From Lycocorax pyrrhopterus obiensis (lineage: Eukaryota > Chordata > Aves > Passeriformes > Paradisaeidae), in assembly GCA_014706295.1 (NCBI GenBank), contig JACSVZ010000004.1, positions 8,838,465 to 8,902,464 of the forward strand: DNA of 64,000 nt, written 5' to 3'. The notes beneath the pieces are model-generated. The model did no database searches. It saw nothing but the letters and a program-made list of their open reading frames with translations, and was not told the origin of the DNA. Below, one piece after another: positions 1 to 64,000 of the stretch. Position 1 is the first letter of the stretch. Each line of letters opens with the position of its first letter. Position numbers and translations under genes: made by a program.

Positions 1-63326
<63,326 letters not shown>

Positions 63327-64000
63327 GTAAGATATTATTTTAAATTATTTTTCTTTAGACTGAAAATAGATTTGATATCTTATGCTTTTGTGGTCTGGAA
63401 TAAAGCATTCATAAAAAGGTCATTGCAGCTTGAACCAGCATCCTACATAAACCTGAGAATGAGCCTAACTAATAAATATGGGACTCACTCTGCCTTTCTT
63501 TAGTCTTCTGCTATCAGAATTTTAAAAGTAAAAGCGAAGGAGTTGCCTCAAATTTTTATTTCTGTGGTCTGGTCTGGTCTCACTGCATTCCCCAGGGAAT
63601 GTCACTGTCGCGTTCAGTGAGAGCAGACTAAGGTCCTCAACAGCTCTAATGACCAGAAAGTAGCAATGATTTGATTTTAGGGGAAAAGCTGGCTTTTAAA
63701 TCCTGAATGTTTGAAAATAATAGACTTTTGCTGTGCTGTTGAGTTGAAGTTTCTTTTTGACAAAAAACCTACAGATCCTCAGGTGGGATAAATCAGTCTT
63801 ACTCCTTTGACTTAAGTGGAGTTGCTTTGATTTGCACAAGCTGATGGCCTGGGATATTATCTGTGCGAATCTCCTATTTGTCCCAGAAAGGTTCCTGGAA
63901 GATGCTGATGGCTTTAATAAAATGTTGAATTCTAATTTGGAATTAAGTAGCAGGACCTGCTGTTGCCTTGCTGCTCATCTGGCAGCAGTTTCTCCTCTCC
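63327..64000 (+). other. Intron 30 (start only)
   Basis: The 5' part of an intron running off the window. No acceptor joining the expected next PLCB4 segment is seen before base 64000. Confidence 0.7.

Overview
The window is vertebrate nuclear DNA, most likely from a bird and probably a songbird. Three interspersed-repeat fragments support this: two pieces of CR1 LINE (7848-7966 and 34491-34702) and a short element joining a tRNA-Ile-like sequence to a CR1-type tail (32811-32930). That chimera resembles the tRNA-Ile/CR1 SINE family I recall from zebra finch. Introns are moderately short and AT-rich, as expected for an avian gene.

A single protein-coding gene fills the window on the plus strand: the middle of PLCB4, phospholipase C beta-4. 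I traced 30 coding exon segments (1-24 to 63211-63326). Joined, they give one open frame of 2,936 coding bases (978 codons plus 2 bases) with no stop, and every junction keeps phase. The first exons (start codon and about 20 residues) and the last exons (the rest of the C-terminal coiled coil, about 190 residues) lie outside. In order, the exons encode the PH domain (exons 1-6), EF-hands (7-10), catalytic X box (11-14), acidic X-Y linker (15-18), catalytic Y box (19-23), C2 domain (24-25), C-terminal linker (26-27) and the start of the Gq-binding coiled coil (28-30). The X-box histidines and metal ligands are present, so the enzyme looks functional. Exon numbers are counted within this window. 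Residue numbers count from the first codon at base 1; adding 20 should give full-length numbering.

The introns hold the more unusual items. Intron 20 (41524-41755) carries perfect matches to the U12-type donor and branch site, so it should be removed by the minor spliceosome. A 36-nt in-frame exon (37964-37999) is a likely cassette adding 12 residues to the autoinhibitory X-Y linker. Intron 10 contains a CpG-rich antisense retroviral LTR-like element (about 25976-26704) with a TATA box, inverted CCAAT boxes, a duplicated 81-bp block and perfect YY1-type motifs. Exon 11 ends in a weak donor (gttgga), intron 24 holds a good candidate polyadenylation site, and exon 24 is much more GC-rich than its neighbours.

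I found no second gene, no tRNA or rRNA gene and no intact mobile-element coding region. The remaining open frames are short and consistent with chance.
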